Assembly: GCA_030533445.1 (NCBI GenBank) | Contig: CM060064.1 | Span: forward strand, 18,986,126 to 19,050,125 | Direction: 5' to 3' | Origin: Cyprinodon diabolis | Taxonomy: Eukaryota; Chordata; Actinopteri; Cyprinodontiformes; Cyprinodontidae | DNA length: 64,000 nt | Shown: in pieces, positions 43,014-54,863 of the stretch | Layout: every line of letters starts with the position of its first letter | How positions within the stretch are numbered: the first letter of the stretch is position 1 | Translations under genes and position numbers: made by a program | The notes under the pieces: generated by a model | Databases searched by the model: none | What the model was told of the DNA's origin: nothing | Seen by the model: the letters and a program-made list of their open reading frames with translations, nothing else

Positions 43014-45210
43014 TTTTTTTTTTTATTCATTTTTTTTCTTTTTTTTCCCGCTCTCCCCCAGTCTGCCTATAACTATGTCTTGGCTGCAGCTGGTGAATGA
43101 TAAAATGTATGGCTTCTCAGATAAGCACACAAGTAAAGTAACATTGTCCAGGTGCAGATCGCTGTTGGAGTTTAAGCCATGTGTTGGTATGCAGATAATA
43201 AAAGATTTTCGCGATAGGCTAAGGAAAAGGGACTTAACTCCAGCAGCCTGGCTTTAGATGTATTCTAGTCAAACTAGTGTAAGGTCAAAGATCATGATAC
43301 GTGCTCACTCCAGGGAAGTTTAAAATATACTATGCGTATGCTGAGTTTTGATCACTGTTAATGCAGGTTTTCTCAAATATCACATTTATCTGTGAACTAT
43401 AAAGTCTTTAATTACACTAAGTTAACAATGAGCTCACTCAATACAAGGTTTAAAGCCACCATTAAAAGGGGTTGGATATTGCAACATACATGTCAGAAGT
43501 TTAACTCTGCTCACAGCTCAACAAAGGTTATATAGTTACCTGTAGAGGAGGAGACCTTAGCTGTCATGATCCGTATTCCCAAAGCATCTTTAAACAGAAA
43601 TACTGATCTCGGATCATAACCTCTTATACGGTAATTGGTGGTCCTGGTTCAGGAGCACGCAGTCAGCACTTCTACTAGCGAATAAAGCTGTCTAAAGCTG
43701 TACTGGCAGGCTGACTAATTAGGCTTTACCCACAGCCAATTTAAGTGCATCTTAAAGTGGGTGACAGAAGCTTTTGAAGTATCTGCAACCTAGGAAAGAA
43801 AGCAATCAATTTTAAATCCTTTCAACAAGCAAATATTTCACTGGATTGTAGCCTTAGGAAAATTTGGAAAACAGAGCATTTTTTTGGTTTATTTGTTTTT
43901 TCAAATGAACGAAATACAGTGCTCGTAGAGCTTTATTATTCTATTTGTGGTTCCACTGTGCTTTTATACTTATTACATATTTATGTTTTTGTTCTCATTA
44001 GGTAGTTATATTTTTTAGTTAGGGTCATTGAGGTGAAAACATTTAAACTTCAGTTTTTGTCTTAAAAGCCAAAATAAGTAAAAAAAAAAAAAAAAGGAAA
44101 TTTCAAATAAATTACATAAAGAAACCTAAAGGATCTAACATATGGAATCATTTTGAATTGGGTTGCCAAAAACTGTGGGATTCAGAAGTTTTATAAAGTT
44201 TTGTTACAGATCGCAGCACAAGTGTTTATGCATAATGAGCAGCAGAAGAGATTATATCGAAGGGATAATGCTGAGCTGACAGAAAAAACACAGTCTCACT
44301 AAGCTTTTTTAAAGCTGCTGAATGCACACTATGAACTTAAACATCTGTACTTCTTATACTCCTCCCCTTGAATAACTTTTTATGGAAAAGTCTTGATCTA
44401 TATTCTGTCATTTGTTAATGCGCAGATTTATTATTATGCATTTGACATTGTCACTTTTAACTATGTTTACATTTGTAGTCCATGTTTATTTCTATACAAT
44501 TAAATATAAACTAGGCAAAATTATATATGTTGCATAAAACTAATAAATAAAAGACATTTGTAAGTAGATTCTCTTTTGTGACTCTTCACAGACTTTTCCA
44601 TTGCTATATTTGTTCATTAAAGAACCAAAGTTTTTTACCTTTTCCAGCCTTACCTGATCACATTTGGCATTCTTAATGTCCTTCTTTACAATTAAATACA
44701 TAAATATTAAGGGATTTTTTTTCTTAGTATAATATAATTGGTGAAACATTAAATGTATATTTAAAAATTTTTAAGGGATTATTTTTGTTTGGATCTTATT
44801 TTATGATATCAAATTCAATCCATGATACGAAATAAAGGGCTAAAAAAAACACCTTTTTGAGGAACTGTTTTCTATTTTATGTGGATGTTACACTGGTCAG
44901 ATCAGACAGAAGCAGTGTAGAGTATGATTGGTGCCTCCCCACATAATATTAATAAACTGTTTCAATTCGGGTAAAAGGAAATGTGAATAAAGCAGGGGTA
45001 AAATGACTCGAAATGTATTACATAGGTATTTGTTTATAGGTGGATTTCAATGGATTTCTTTGACATAGCTCTGTGTTGTGAGCAACAATATTATTTAGGT
45101 GTGCAGACAAAAGCTCCACATCTACTGAAATCAAATCCCCCTCCCACCCAAGCTCACAGATGCCCAAGACTATCTCTCTTACCCTTGTCTCTCAACAGCT
45201 TTTGAGAGGT
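43011..45210. other. Unassigned stretch
   Basis: Beyond the T-rich run there is no gene or repeat recognised; AT-rich. Confidence 0.4.
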
Positions 45211-45215
45211 CTAAG

Positions 45216-45294
45216 TATAAAATAGCGAGGTGCACTAACAGTATCTGTTCATTGCAGGATACGTATAGAGGGTACGTGGGAAGGCTCAGGTAAG
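45216..45294 (+). promoter_or_regulatory. TATA box with downstream consensus splice donor, exon-1-like
   Basis: TATAAAATAG at 45216-45225 is followed about 65 bases later by GGCTCAG|GTAAGAA, a near-perfect 5' splice site. TCTGTTCATTGCAG at 45244-45257 also looks like a splice acceptor, which would instead delimit a 32-base internal exon. No coding potential is seen. Chance occurrence is possible. Confidence 0.25.
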
Positions 45295-45929
45295 AACTTG
45301 CATCAATCTGTCACTCTCTTCCTTCAGGGTGATAAGAAAAATTCCAACAGAGAGATAACGCTGGACATTCAACTTAATTCCGAAGGAAGAACTTTTCATC
45401 AGTGGGTCACATATTAGCTTTCACAGAACGCAGGCTGTGAGCTCATTTTTTTCCCTCCCTTTCCCTTTGCACACATTGCTCAGTCTAGGTACGAGGATGA
45501 CACTGTGAACTCATGTGCTTAAAATTCCACGGCAGACTGGAAAACCAGTTAGATTTTTTTATCATTCTCTATAACCATGTTTTCTCTCTTGAAATAAACG
45601 TGTTAGATAACACAGTAACCATTGCTATGCTTGTGGCTCATATGTTTTGAACTAAAATACGAAAAACTGTGTAAAATCGTTTGAGCTTCACAAAATCTTT
45701 CCAAAGCTTTCTCATATGTGTCTGCGATTTGTATTTTCTATATCAGCATAATGAAGTGGAGATCAAGCAAGCTGTTTTCAGTGTCCTATTTATGAGGAAA
45801 AAAACGGTACATAATTCAAGTAAATCTATATAAACATACAAGCTTTTGGTTTTTTTTTTGTTTTTGTTTTATTTTGTTTTGCAACAGTAATTGAATAGTC
45901 TTAAGAGAAACACAAAAACCACAAAACAA

Positions 45930-46090
45930 AAATGCGGTATTCACACACTTTTTGACATTTTGTCATATAACAAATTTTTATGTATTTTTGTTACACTAAG
46001 TGAAGACTAGCACAAACGTAAGCATTTTTTTTTTCAATTTATACCACTTTTTTTTTTTAAAAAGGGTGTGGAAATCAATTTAGTCTCTAT
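45930..46090 (+). repeat. Tc1-like terminal repeat fossil
   Basis: GTATTCACACACTTTTTGAC, ATTTTGTCATATAACAAA, then TATGTATTTTTGTTACAC follow the order of the terminal repeat of the teleost Tc1-like family (TATTCATACCCCTTGAAC / CATTTTGTCACGTTACAA / ATGTATTTTATTGGGA). No transposase remnant is recognised to the right. Confidence 0.45.
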
Positions 46091-48030
46091 TAAAAGGCAT
46101 TAGATGGTAAAACTCCCTTCCATAGTTATTACAGCTGATTTGCTGTTTTATCTTATTCAAAAGTTTTCAAGTTTGAGATTGTTGGTTTCAGATTGAATTA
46201 ATTCAATCTCAGCCATATTCATGATTTTTGGGGGCAAAATAAAAAGTTCCTATTAATAACAATAACGTATAAGCATGTGTTATACATGACTTTAAGTATA
46301 AACAGATTTTTTTTATTTAAAGTATTTATTATTTATATTATTATTTTTTATCAATTTCATTTCAATCCCAAATTTCGTGTGTTTCCATTACCTTTAAGTG
46401 GAAAAACATCAATATGAACAGAAATGAAGACTTGATAGGGCAGTATGCATAATTTCATGGCTTTACACATACTAGGGAAAGGATGTTAAATAACTACTTT
46501 GTAAATATTTATATATAAAGGAAAACTACTAATTAATCTTGTGGATGTGTGTTCATCCTTAAAGTGAAACACTGATTACTATGATGAGAAGGAAGCCAGA
46601 CCCCTTCTAACAGACACGATTGATTAGCTTTGTGGAAGAGCAATAGCCCTTACTCAGCTGAGTTGTTGTGTGAGTGCTAGTCTGGCTGTTTTCTTTTTTA
46701 GAAAGATCATACAGATCAATACAACATGGCACATTTTGAAGACCCCTACACCATACCCTGGGACATGGGAGGCAAGAGTGGAGCCCCTTAATGCAGCGCC
46801 TCTACCTTCTTTTTGCTGATTGGAAATGGGGGAGGGGTGATGATTATATTGTCCCAGCCTCATTGTCTTTGCTCAAATGCATGAGCAAACAGCAAGATTC
46901 ATAGTTGTTAGTTCGTCTAAAATGTTACTCTTGTTTTTTTTTTTTGCTTTTCTTTTATCTGAACTTTGTTCTACTCTTATCTCTCAGGTTTTCTCATCTG
47001 ACATTTATTGCTGCAGCAAGTCACACTATAAACATGGATGTTGATCCCGAGTATTAACTGCTGGTTTTTGTTAGTTCTTGTAGCATTCCAGCAACCTGGA
47101 TGTCCCCAGCAAACAAAGACTTTGGCAGGTGCGGAGGTGAGATAAGCAATTAAAAGTGAGTCCCTTTATGCTTCAGAAAAAGTGAAAGCAATGGCTTGGC
47201 CCCCCATTCCCCACCCCCAACCACTAAACCACTGCATTAACTGGTGTTTTATGTGTAATTGTTTGTCAATTTTTTTGAATGGAGTAATGGAAATGCATTG
47301 GTACAAGGTGCTTAACAAATTGTTAAAAAAAGTATTTTTTTTCCTTACAAAATATTGTGATGCGTAATTTTATTTCCTCTGTATGCTATATACTTATTCT
47401 CGTATTTAACAGTTTGGAACAGAATACAACTTGTGTGTTTCAAAATCCATTGTCAGTCACTGAAAACAAACGAATAAATCATGCAAACACTGAACAAAAA
47501 AAGAGAGCAATTAGAAAGCCATAATGCTACTTGGGGGCTGAAAGAAGAAGCGGTGGGGTAATTCTATTTCATTGGGGTCAGCACAGCTACACAGGCCCTG
47601 CTAATATATTGCTTTATCTTTCAACTTTGTTGAAAACAGCTGTTTGGAGCTGTAGTAGATAATTCAAGTCAGGGTTCTTTGGTTTACGTGGGCAAGCAAG
47701 GAGACAATGGAGACCCATCGATTGGAAGGCAGCTTGACATCCTGGCTTCTTGTCAGCTGAATAAAAAGACCATTACTCCTTCAGCTCTGCCTTGATATAC
47801 ACCCCCAGGAAGAAAGAATCAGGACTTTTTACTTCAGTCCCATCAACCCATATCTTTTTTTTCTCTTTCTTACGTTTTTGTGTCCTTTTACTCCAGTTTG
47901 TCCCATAATCATTGCAATCTTTTTTACATTACCAGCCTTGGTTTGTGAAACAATAGAGGGAGGCTAATAACTTTTCCCAGAGCAGCAGTTTTTTGCCACC
48001 AGGAAGAAAGGGGATGGAGTAGGATGATAA
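46091..48030. other. Unassigned stretch
   Basis: No gene recognised. 47540-47830 has balanced composition and could be constrained regulatory DNA. A 20-bp perfect palindrome centres on 46199. Confidence 0.3.
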
Positions 48031-48038
48031 AGGGGCGA

Positions 48039-48057
48039 TGACCTTGGTCAAAGGTCA
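48039..48057 (+). promoter_or_regulatory. DR1 nuclear-receptor site with an extra inverted half-site
   Basis: TGGTCA-A-AGGTCA (48045-48057) differs from the DR1 consensus AGGTCA-A-AGGTCA by one base. It is immediately preceded by TGACCT, an inverted half-site. DR1 is bound by HNF4, COUP-TF and RXR heterodimers. Function is inferred from the motif only. Confidence 0.4.
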
Positions 48058-48060
48058 GCC

Positions 48061-51000
48061 ACCCTGATCCTATTGTTGTTCCTTTTGATGGTTTAAAAGT
48101 ACTATTTTATTTTGCTACCTCAGGATGGAATGCAGTCTATTTCTGGGGAAGGTTTCAAAGAAATCATAGCTGAGTCGCATAAATAACAAAAAACAACAGT
48201 ATTTCAGGCTCATGAAAAACAAATCTGCTTTAACATGATTATTGTAAGATATTTATTAAAATTTATGTGCTCTAATAATATATTTCTATTTACAAAGATA
48301 AGGAAAGCGATACTAAAAGTTAGTTATTTTCAGCATCTATGAGATATTAAGAATAAGTTGAAGAAGGCACAAAAATCTCTAAAGAAGAAAAATAAATGTA
48401 AATTTCCAAATTTTTTTAGTTAATACTGTCTAATTTTAGTTCACTTCTTTCCAGCATCTAAGTTGGCCATCCAGGCTGTAAGAGAGCAAGAGAAAGCAAG
48501 GCTTTCATAGCAGGATTGTAGAACATATTACAAAACAGTTCTTTACAGCTTGTAATTTTTATCAGGGAGCATATTAGATTTGAAAACATCAGCCTTTTAC
48601 AAAATGTTTAAGGTTAAGGTAGAAATGCTACCTATTTAAAGGAATAGATGGAGCTTAGACTGCTGTTCTATTATTGGTCACCAAACAAAATGCTGATCGC
48701 TGATATAAATGATCATTGATTAAAATGTGTCATTGTTTTAAACTACTTACACCCACATTTTACAGAGAATGTTCCTTCTGACATATGATGTTTAGAAGCA
48801 TAAATGGTAATAAAAGATGTTTCACAACAGGAAGAACTAAAATAAATAAAACAATTTTTTTTTATCTGAATCAAAGTTTGATAGAGTATAATCCAATTAA
48901 TAGGTATGTTCACATAAATAGTAGTATTAAATGTGTCACCAAATTCTTACATCTCTTTAATTAAATTGCGCTTATAATTTTTTACATAGACATACGTTCT
49001 TCCTATATAGAAATTTGCAACTCCATGAATCCGTAAAGGAATAAATAAGAATTTTTCTGTCTGTTTTACATTGGCAACCTTTTTCCCCCTAGGGATTTAT
49101 TCTTTTATCTTTCAATACCATCTCAGAAATAGTGAGACATGAAGCCATATCAGGAGACCTCTACTTGGATACATAACACGATAAGACTCTCATACACCCT
49201 CTATCCTGCTCCTTCACAAATTTGATTAATACATTCGAGTTTTATGTGAGATAGTTTTCTTGCAAAGAAGAGATCCATTTCGCCCTGAAGATTGAAAGTT
49301 AGAATTCGGAGCATAATTGATGACCTCCTTGGACAAACGCTCTCATATTTATCACCACCTGACCTTTCCTCCAATCTCATCCATCATAAATTAAAGTTGT
49401 ACAGCAGTAGCGTGGCCCTCTCTCCTCTCTCAGTATAACCTTTTGTCCAGAGGTCCCCTCCTTTGCTTCATTTGGAGCCGTTGGAAGGAGCAGCTTTAAA
49501 ACCTGCAGTTCAGCACCTCTGCTGTTCGGGGCAGATGGTCATCACCGAAAGCATCTGTCAAATTCAGGCCCCCTCACTAGTGGCCAACCTGCATCTTCTT
49601 CCTTCGATCATTTTTCTTAAATCTTTCTTCTCTCACTTTTTTGAGTTTTTAATCTTATTTCAAGCATTTTCTGTCTCTTTACAAATCTCTTTTGAAAATA
49701 CCAATTCCCTTGATGATTTGCTCAGGTTTATGGTCATTGTTGAAAATGATAGAACAAGCAAACAAATTGCTATATTTGAAAACTGATATGTAATCCGACT
49801 CAAGCTAGTTCAGATTGAACTTAATATGGTCCAGTATAATCCAGAAACATTTAAGGGTCCCATAGCAGGATTAGTAAAATGTATGATTTATGTACATGGC
49901 TACATTGCATGAGGCTGTGGACTTTTATTATACTTCTCTATCCATTTCTGGGCCTTTCAATCATTGCTGGTAATACCAGGAGTTAGAAAATGCATATCTA
50001 TTCTCCATCATAAGAGCTCCTCCATATCTTCCACTTCCTAAAGGCTTCTTTTTAATATTGATGAGAAGTAAGACATTAATGTTAAAATGTTGCTTTAGGG
50101 CCAAGCCCTTATGACTTTGCCATCATGCCTTACAGTAAGTATTGGAATAACCAAGCAGTTGCATCCAATTAACTGCATGAAATTCTAAAATCTAATTTCA
50201 GAGGAGCTCTGTAATCTTGAGCAAAAAAGTAAAATATAAACAAACAATCAAATAAATACGAAACAGGCATTTTTATTATCTGACTAAGTAATGGACATAA
50301 CTAAACCTCAAATGATTAGATCAAATGAAATCTTCTGTATGGCTAAGCTGGATGAATTGGAACATTTACAAAATGTGCATGTAATTATTGTACAAAAAAA
50401 CAGCAAAGACTATTTACCAGGTCTATCAGATCTACCAGATTTATCAGCTAAAACAAAAAAAACATTTAATTGTAAGACTAACCCTCCTGACCTTCATAAA
50501 TGAAAACAAATAGAGAATCCTTTCAAGGCGCCTCTTCTGTGACTGTTAAAGAGAGCGAGGGTGATTCATATGTTTATACATTGTCATTCAGTGCATGACT
50601 ACCCAGCACTCCCACCAGAGGCAGCCTACAAGTGACCCCTGAAAAGAGAGGGTCAGGGAGTAGGTCGTGCGGAATGGCCCGGCTGTTGGCTCTGACACTT
50701 TCTGACAGCTTTAAGTAGATCTCTTTTTAGCCATTTATTTGGAGTGTCTAGAGGGAGCCAGATAGAGAGAAGCATGAACAAGAGCAGAGCATGACTTTTT
50801 CCTTTAAGGGAAGATGAGACAAAGTACTAAGGCTGAAGTACATCCTCTATAGTAGGCTTAATATTCAGTACCTCAGTAAAAATACCAACTGTTCTATGAA
50901 AATGACCTTTCAGGCTTTATCATTTTACTGATGTGATTTCAGACAACCATCTCCTTGCTGTTCCTGTGACAAAATTTCATTTCTGAGTTTTCAAAAATCT

Positions 51001-52489
51001 CTTTCTCACAGTTTTTGTTTCTGCTGTGGAAGTGTGGTCTTAAAATTGTCATTTTAAGAATGAAAGCTGGTATTTTTCATGCTGTAATAGATGGATAAAT
51101 CATACATCTAAAAAAAAAAAGCAAACTTTTAGATGGATAGATGTTGATGAACAAATTAAAACCCCTAAAAGGTTCACATTTGTTGAAGCTTTGGAAACTT
51201 GATCAGAACTGAATATGTGGAGACTAAATGGATTGGCTGGTTTGATCCTGACTGTTTTAAAGGAAGAATCGCTGCTTGATCCTGTGATCATAAGGGATGT
51301 AGTTCATACCTGATGAAAGCAAAAGAATTGATCTACAGTGTGAAAGATTAGTTTATAACTCAAAAGCACTGGGACCAGGAACCCGTTTTTGTTTATTTCC
51401 ATAAGTGACTGTCTGGCTAGGCCTAGAGGGAGCATCTGTGAGCCAGGCTAGGGACAATCAAATATGGACATTACTAAAACTTGTTAAGACTAATTCATAC
51501 TCATTGTCTTTCGCTTATTCAGGACTAGGTCGTGGGGTCAGCAGTCACTGGAGACGCTTAGATTTCTTTTTCCCTTATACCTTTGGGCTGTTGTCCAAGC
51601 TTACGGGTCAAGCCGCATTACAGTTTACTGGGCCTTCTAACCGTCCCTGGCAGGGGTTCTGTATAGCTTAGGGACTCCATCATACCACTGGGAGATATCA
51701 ATGCCCATGTAAGAAACAACAGTGACTCATGGAAGACATGGATGGCGAGGAATGGAACCCCAGTTCTGAACCCATGTGGTGTTTCATTGTAGGACTTCTG
51801 TGCAACCCATGTATTGTCCATAATGAAAACAATGTTCAAGCAAATGGGTCTTCATCAGTGCACTTTTACACACCAGAGGACCTTTGGCTGGAGGTCATTT
51901 GTTAGCTTGTCAACACTGTTACTTCCCTTTTTGATCGTCACAATGGACTTTTGAATGCTTCTGTTCAGGGGAGTTGTTTCAATGATTAGCAGAATAATGC
52001 AACAAAATCTTTGTAATTCTAGCACAGAGGAAAGATTCTCAAAACATAACGCATATAAATTGTTTATGGCAAAAATATCTTACATTTTGTCAATCAAATG
52101 ACATATATAGAAAAATTATTGATAAATAACCATACAATCAGCATTTGATCAAATGCATTTTTACAGGATTATGGTACGCCTGAACTATAAAAAAATTAGA
52201 ATTTTGGTGTCAAGTGTTATGGCAAAAATTATACTACGCTACATCTTCCAATGTAGAACTATCCAGTTTTAAGTTCTGCTTACAAAGGTTTAGAATTTAT
52301 GCCAAAGGCCACAACAGGGGCAACATTTGTCCGACAAAGGATGCAGTATCTGTACACATAAAGCTTTAGTCAAATACTCATTATCTTTCAGTGTGTAGAG
52401 CATTTTTTTGTGAGTCCACTGATCCAGCAGGCAATAGATAAGCATTATAGATTCTAATTTGAAGTCTTGTCACTGCATTCCTTGTCTAG
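48061..52489. other. Unassigned stretch
   Basis: No gene, RNA or mobile element recognised. Open frames at 49463-49786 and 51405-51671 lack domains and codon bias. Confidence 0.35.
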
Positions 52490-53420
52490 AATTGCAAGTG
52501 TAAGAGCTGCCATCTGCTTGCAATAATGAGCCTGACAACGCTGGTAAATGTGCTTTTTACAATCATAATGGCTGGCATATTGATCTTAATGGACGCAGCA
52601 ACGGCTTGTTCTATCAGTCAGAGGAAACAGTGGGACACAGCAAGCAACAACACTCTGCATCTAACAGATTAGCTGCTCTCAGGCAGCCCTCACGGTCACT
52701 TCATTGATATCATTAAGGCGCCATATGTTTTGCTAATTTACCACAGTTTTCAGAGTCCATGCATAATAAGACACGCTCACCGTAAACTCACTTCTGACAC
52801 CGTGACAGGCCATAAAGAATCTCATTCTCTCTTTATTCCTCTTCTACAATTGCGTGTAGGTGTGTGTGTATAAGTGGATAAGTTTTGACTTGTATGGGAA
52901 GGAGCTTTTTTTCTTCAATTTTTTTTTTAACATGCTCGAGGATTTAAAAAAAGGGTCTTCCAGTAAATGGCAAATGTGAAAGAAAATCCTTATGAATAAA
53001 GTGAAAAATGATTCTTTGTTTCAGTGATGAGTTCTTACTTAAGTTTGACTGTCTTTTAAACCATACGGGGCACTGCTGTTAATGCATTCTCTACTTGTGT
53101 AAAGGGACTTTGATTGCCCACATTTAGCATACACCCATTTATAAGCTCCAGTTTTTCTGAAGCCGTGGGAAAAGATTCATCACAAAGTCTCATTTGTAAC
53201 ATCATTGACACAGCAATAATGATCCGTCGGTAGTACAGAGTAATGGGTGGCTCTGACCTTTGACCCCAACCAATGAACACATTTAGTTTAAGCCTGGCGC
53301 TCTGTGATTTATTTCTGACAGTATTACAGCTTCTGAAGTCGTAAAGCCAGACACATAGCACATTGAATAGGACAATTATTAACTAACCAGGACATGGTTC
53401 GCTTTCACTCTCAGTCAACC
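52490..53420. other. Balanced-composition non-coding region, possible conserved elements
   Basis: Repeat-free sequence with higher GC, an E-box-bearing GCTGCCATCTGCTTGC near 52508-52523, several homeodomain cores (CAGATTAGCTGC, GCTAATTTACC) and the DR1 site at 53254. The 101-residue minus-strand frame has no domain. Regulatory role is a guess. Confidence 0.25.
53254..53266 (-). promoter_or_regulatory. DR1 nuclear-receptor site beside a CCAAT motif
   Basis: TGACCT-T-TGACCC is, on the minus strand, GGGTCA-A-AGGTCA, one base from the DR1 consensus. A CCAAT follows within a few bases (ACCAATGAAC). It is the second near-consensus DR1 in the window, about 5.2 kb from the first. Confidence 0.4.
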
Positions 53421-54119
53421 CTTTGAAGGTGTTTAAAATTAATTCACTCTTCAGATTGCAGCTGGTTTATGGAGAGAAACTAATGGAACTTTGCTCACTG
53501 TAGGTCAAAATATGTTCTTGGTTCAAATATTTACATTTGTTGTTTATTTTTCTTTTATATGCTTTAATTACAGATTGTTATTACCTTTGCCTAGCTTGTT
53601 TTAAGATGTTCATTTCCCAGCACTAATACACAGATGAAAAAAGGGATACATTAGAAACGATCATTATTATCACTGTTATCAAGGTAGAGAGTTCAGTGCA
53701 TAATGTATATTTTACTGTCATTTCACAAATATCTAATAATAAAAAGAAACCAGTCAACTCACATCTCTTACTACTTACATTAGCTACATCTTGTAAACAT
53801 TTCTAAAGGCAAATGAGATGATGATGCAGTATAAACAAAATGAATGGGAATGTTATATAACTATAATTAAAACAATATGAGATGACAACAGCATTTTGCT
53901 AATGTGCCTCATTTTGCTTGCTCAAGGCAGCAGTGAAAGTAAGGAAGGATGTTTCAGTACTCTAAAGATTATCAAGCCTTAAATGTATCTCAGACCTATT
54001 TTATAACTGTGCAGGGGAAGATATTACAAGACTTTTTGTCCTCACTATAAAGCAGATGATACACACCTTAAATAGTCATATCACTTATGCAGGAAAGTTA
54101 ACCTTTAGCTCATTCACTG
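53421..54119. other. Unassigned stretch
   Basis: AT-rich, no gene or repeat recognised. Confidence 0.4.
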
Positions 54120-54863
54120 CCGCCTTCAAAGGTCTGAATCACTGGCATAGCCAAAACATTTTTAGTAGGGTGTCCAGGCAGGGACCAATGTGCAATGAGG
54201 GGTGGCCAAAACTGGATAGGTGTCAGAATCTTGGGGTTGGAAAATGCATGATCCTAACACTTTTATTTTCCAAATATAGATTACCTAGATTTTTCTAAAG
54301 ACCCTGCTAATAAATTGATTGATTTAGTTACACATACATGCTCTCAGTCTTGTTTTAGCTTTGACTCCAGGGGGGGAAATCGTATCACTTGTCAAGTCTT
54401 ACATACATTGCCTGAAAAAATTGCCACTATACTTTTATCAACAATTGTTCTTGATATTAGTATTTACAAAACTAATACCTAAGTTATCTCTGTGATTATA
54501 TTTAAGGCTTATTTTGATTTGCAGAGAAACATAACTTTCTTTTTACCTCATCAATCACAAAGAAAATGGCTGTGAAAAAAGCAATAATTCTGCATTTATC
54601 ATCTTTATTGTTAATACATTGATGTGAGTAATGTTCTACAGTTTTTGGTGTCAGTAAATATACAAACAAATTCTAAGTAAGTTAGTAAGTTAAGAAATTC
54701 CACTTCAGAATATCACTGCTGCCACCCTCTTTTTTTTAGAGGGAAACTGCTTTTTAATTATATGCACATGGGATCACATGGTAGGGGTGGCCACAGGGGT
54801 GGTAGATGATTTGCTAAGGGTTGCCATGGCCACCCCTGGCCCCTCATCTACCTCCGCCCCTGG
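54120..54863. repeat. Possible hAT-derived fragment
   Basis: The right end reads, on the complement, CAGGGGCGGAGGTAGATGAG followed by GGGGTGGCC-type sequence, a pattern common at hAT ends in fish. Similar GGGTGTCCAGGCAGGGACCA and AGGGGTGGCC motifs occur near 54170-54210. A clear left terminus and target duplication are not visible, so limits are approximate. Confidence 0.3.

Noticed and set aside
42811..43257. 148-residue frame with Tyr-Ile repeats
   Set aside because: Produced by the (TA)n microsatellite; flanking residues show no domain.
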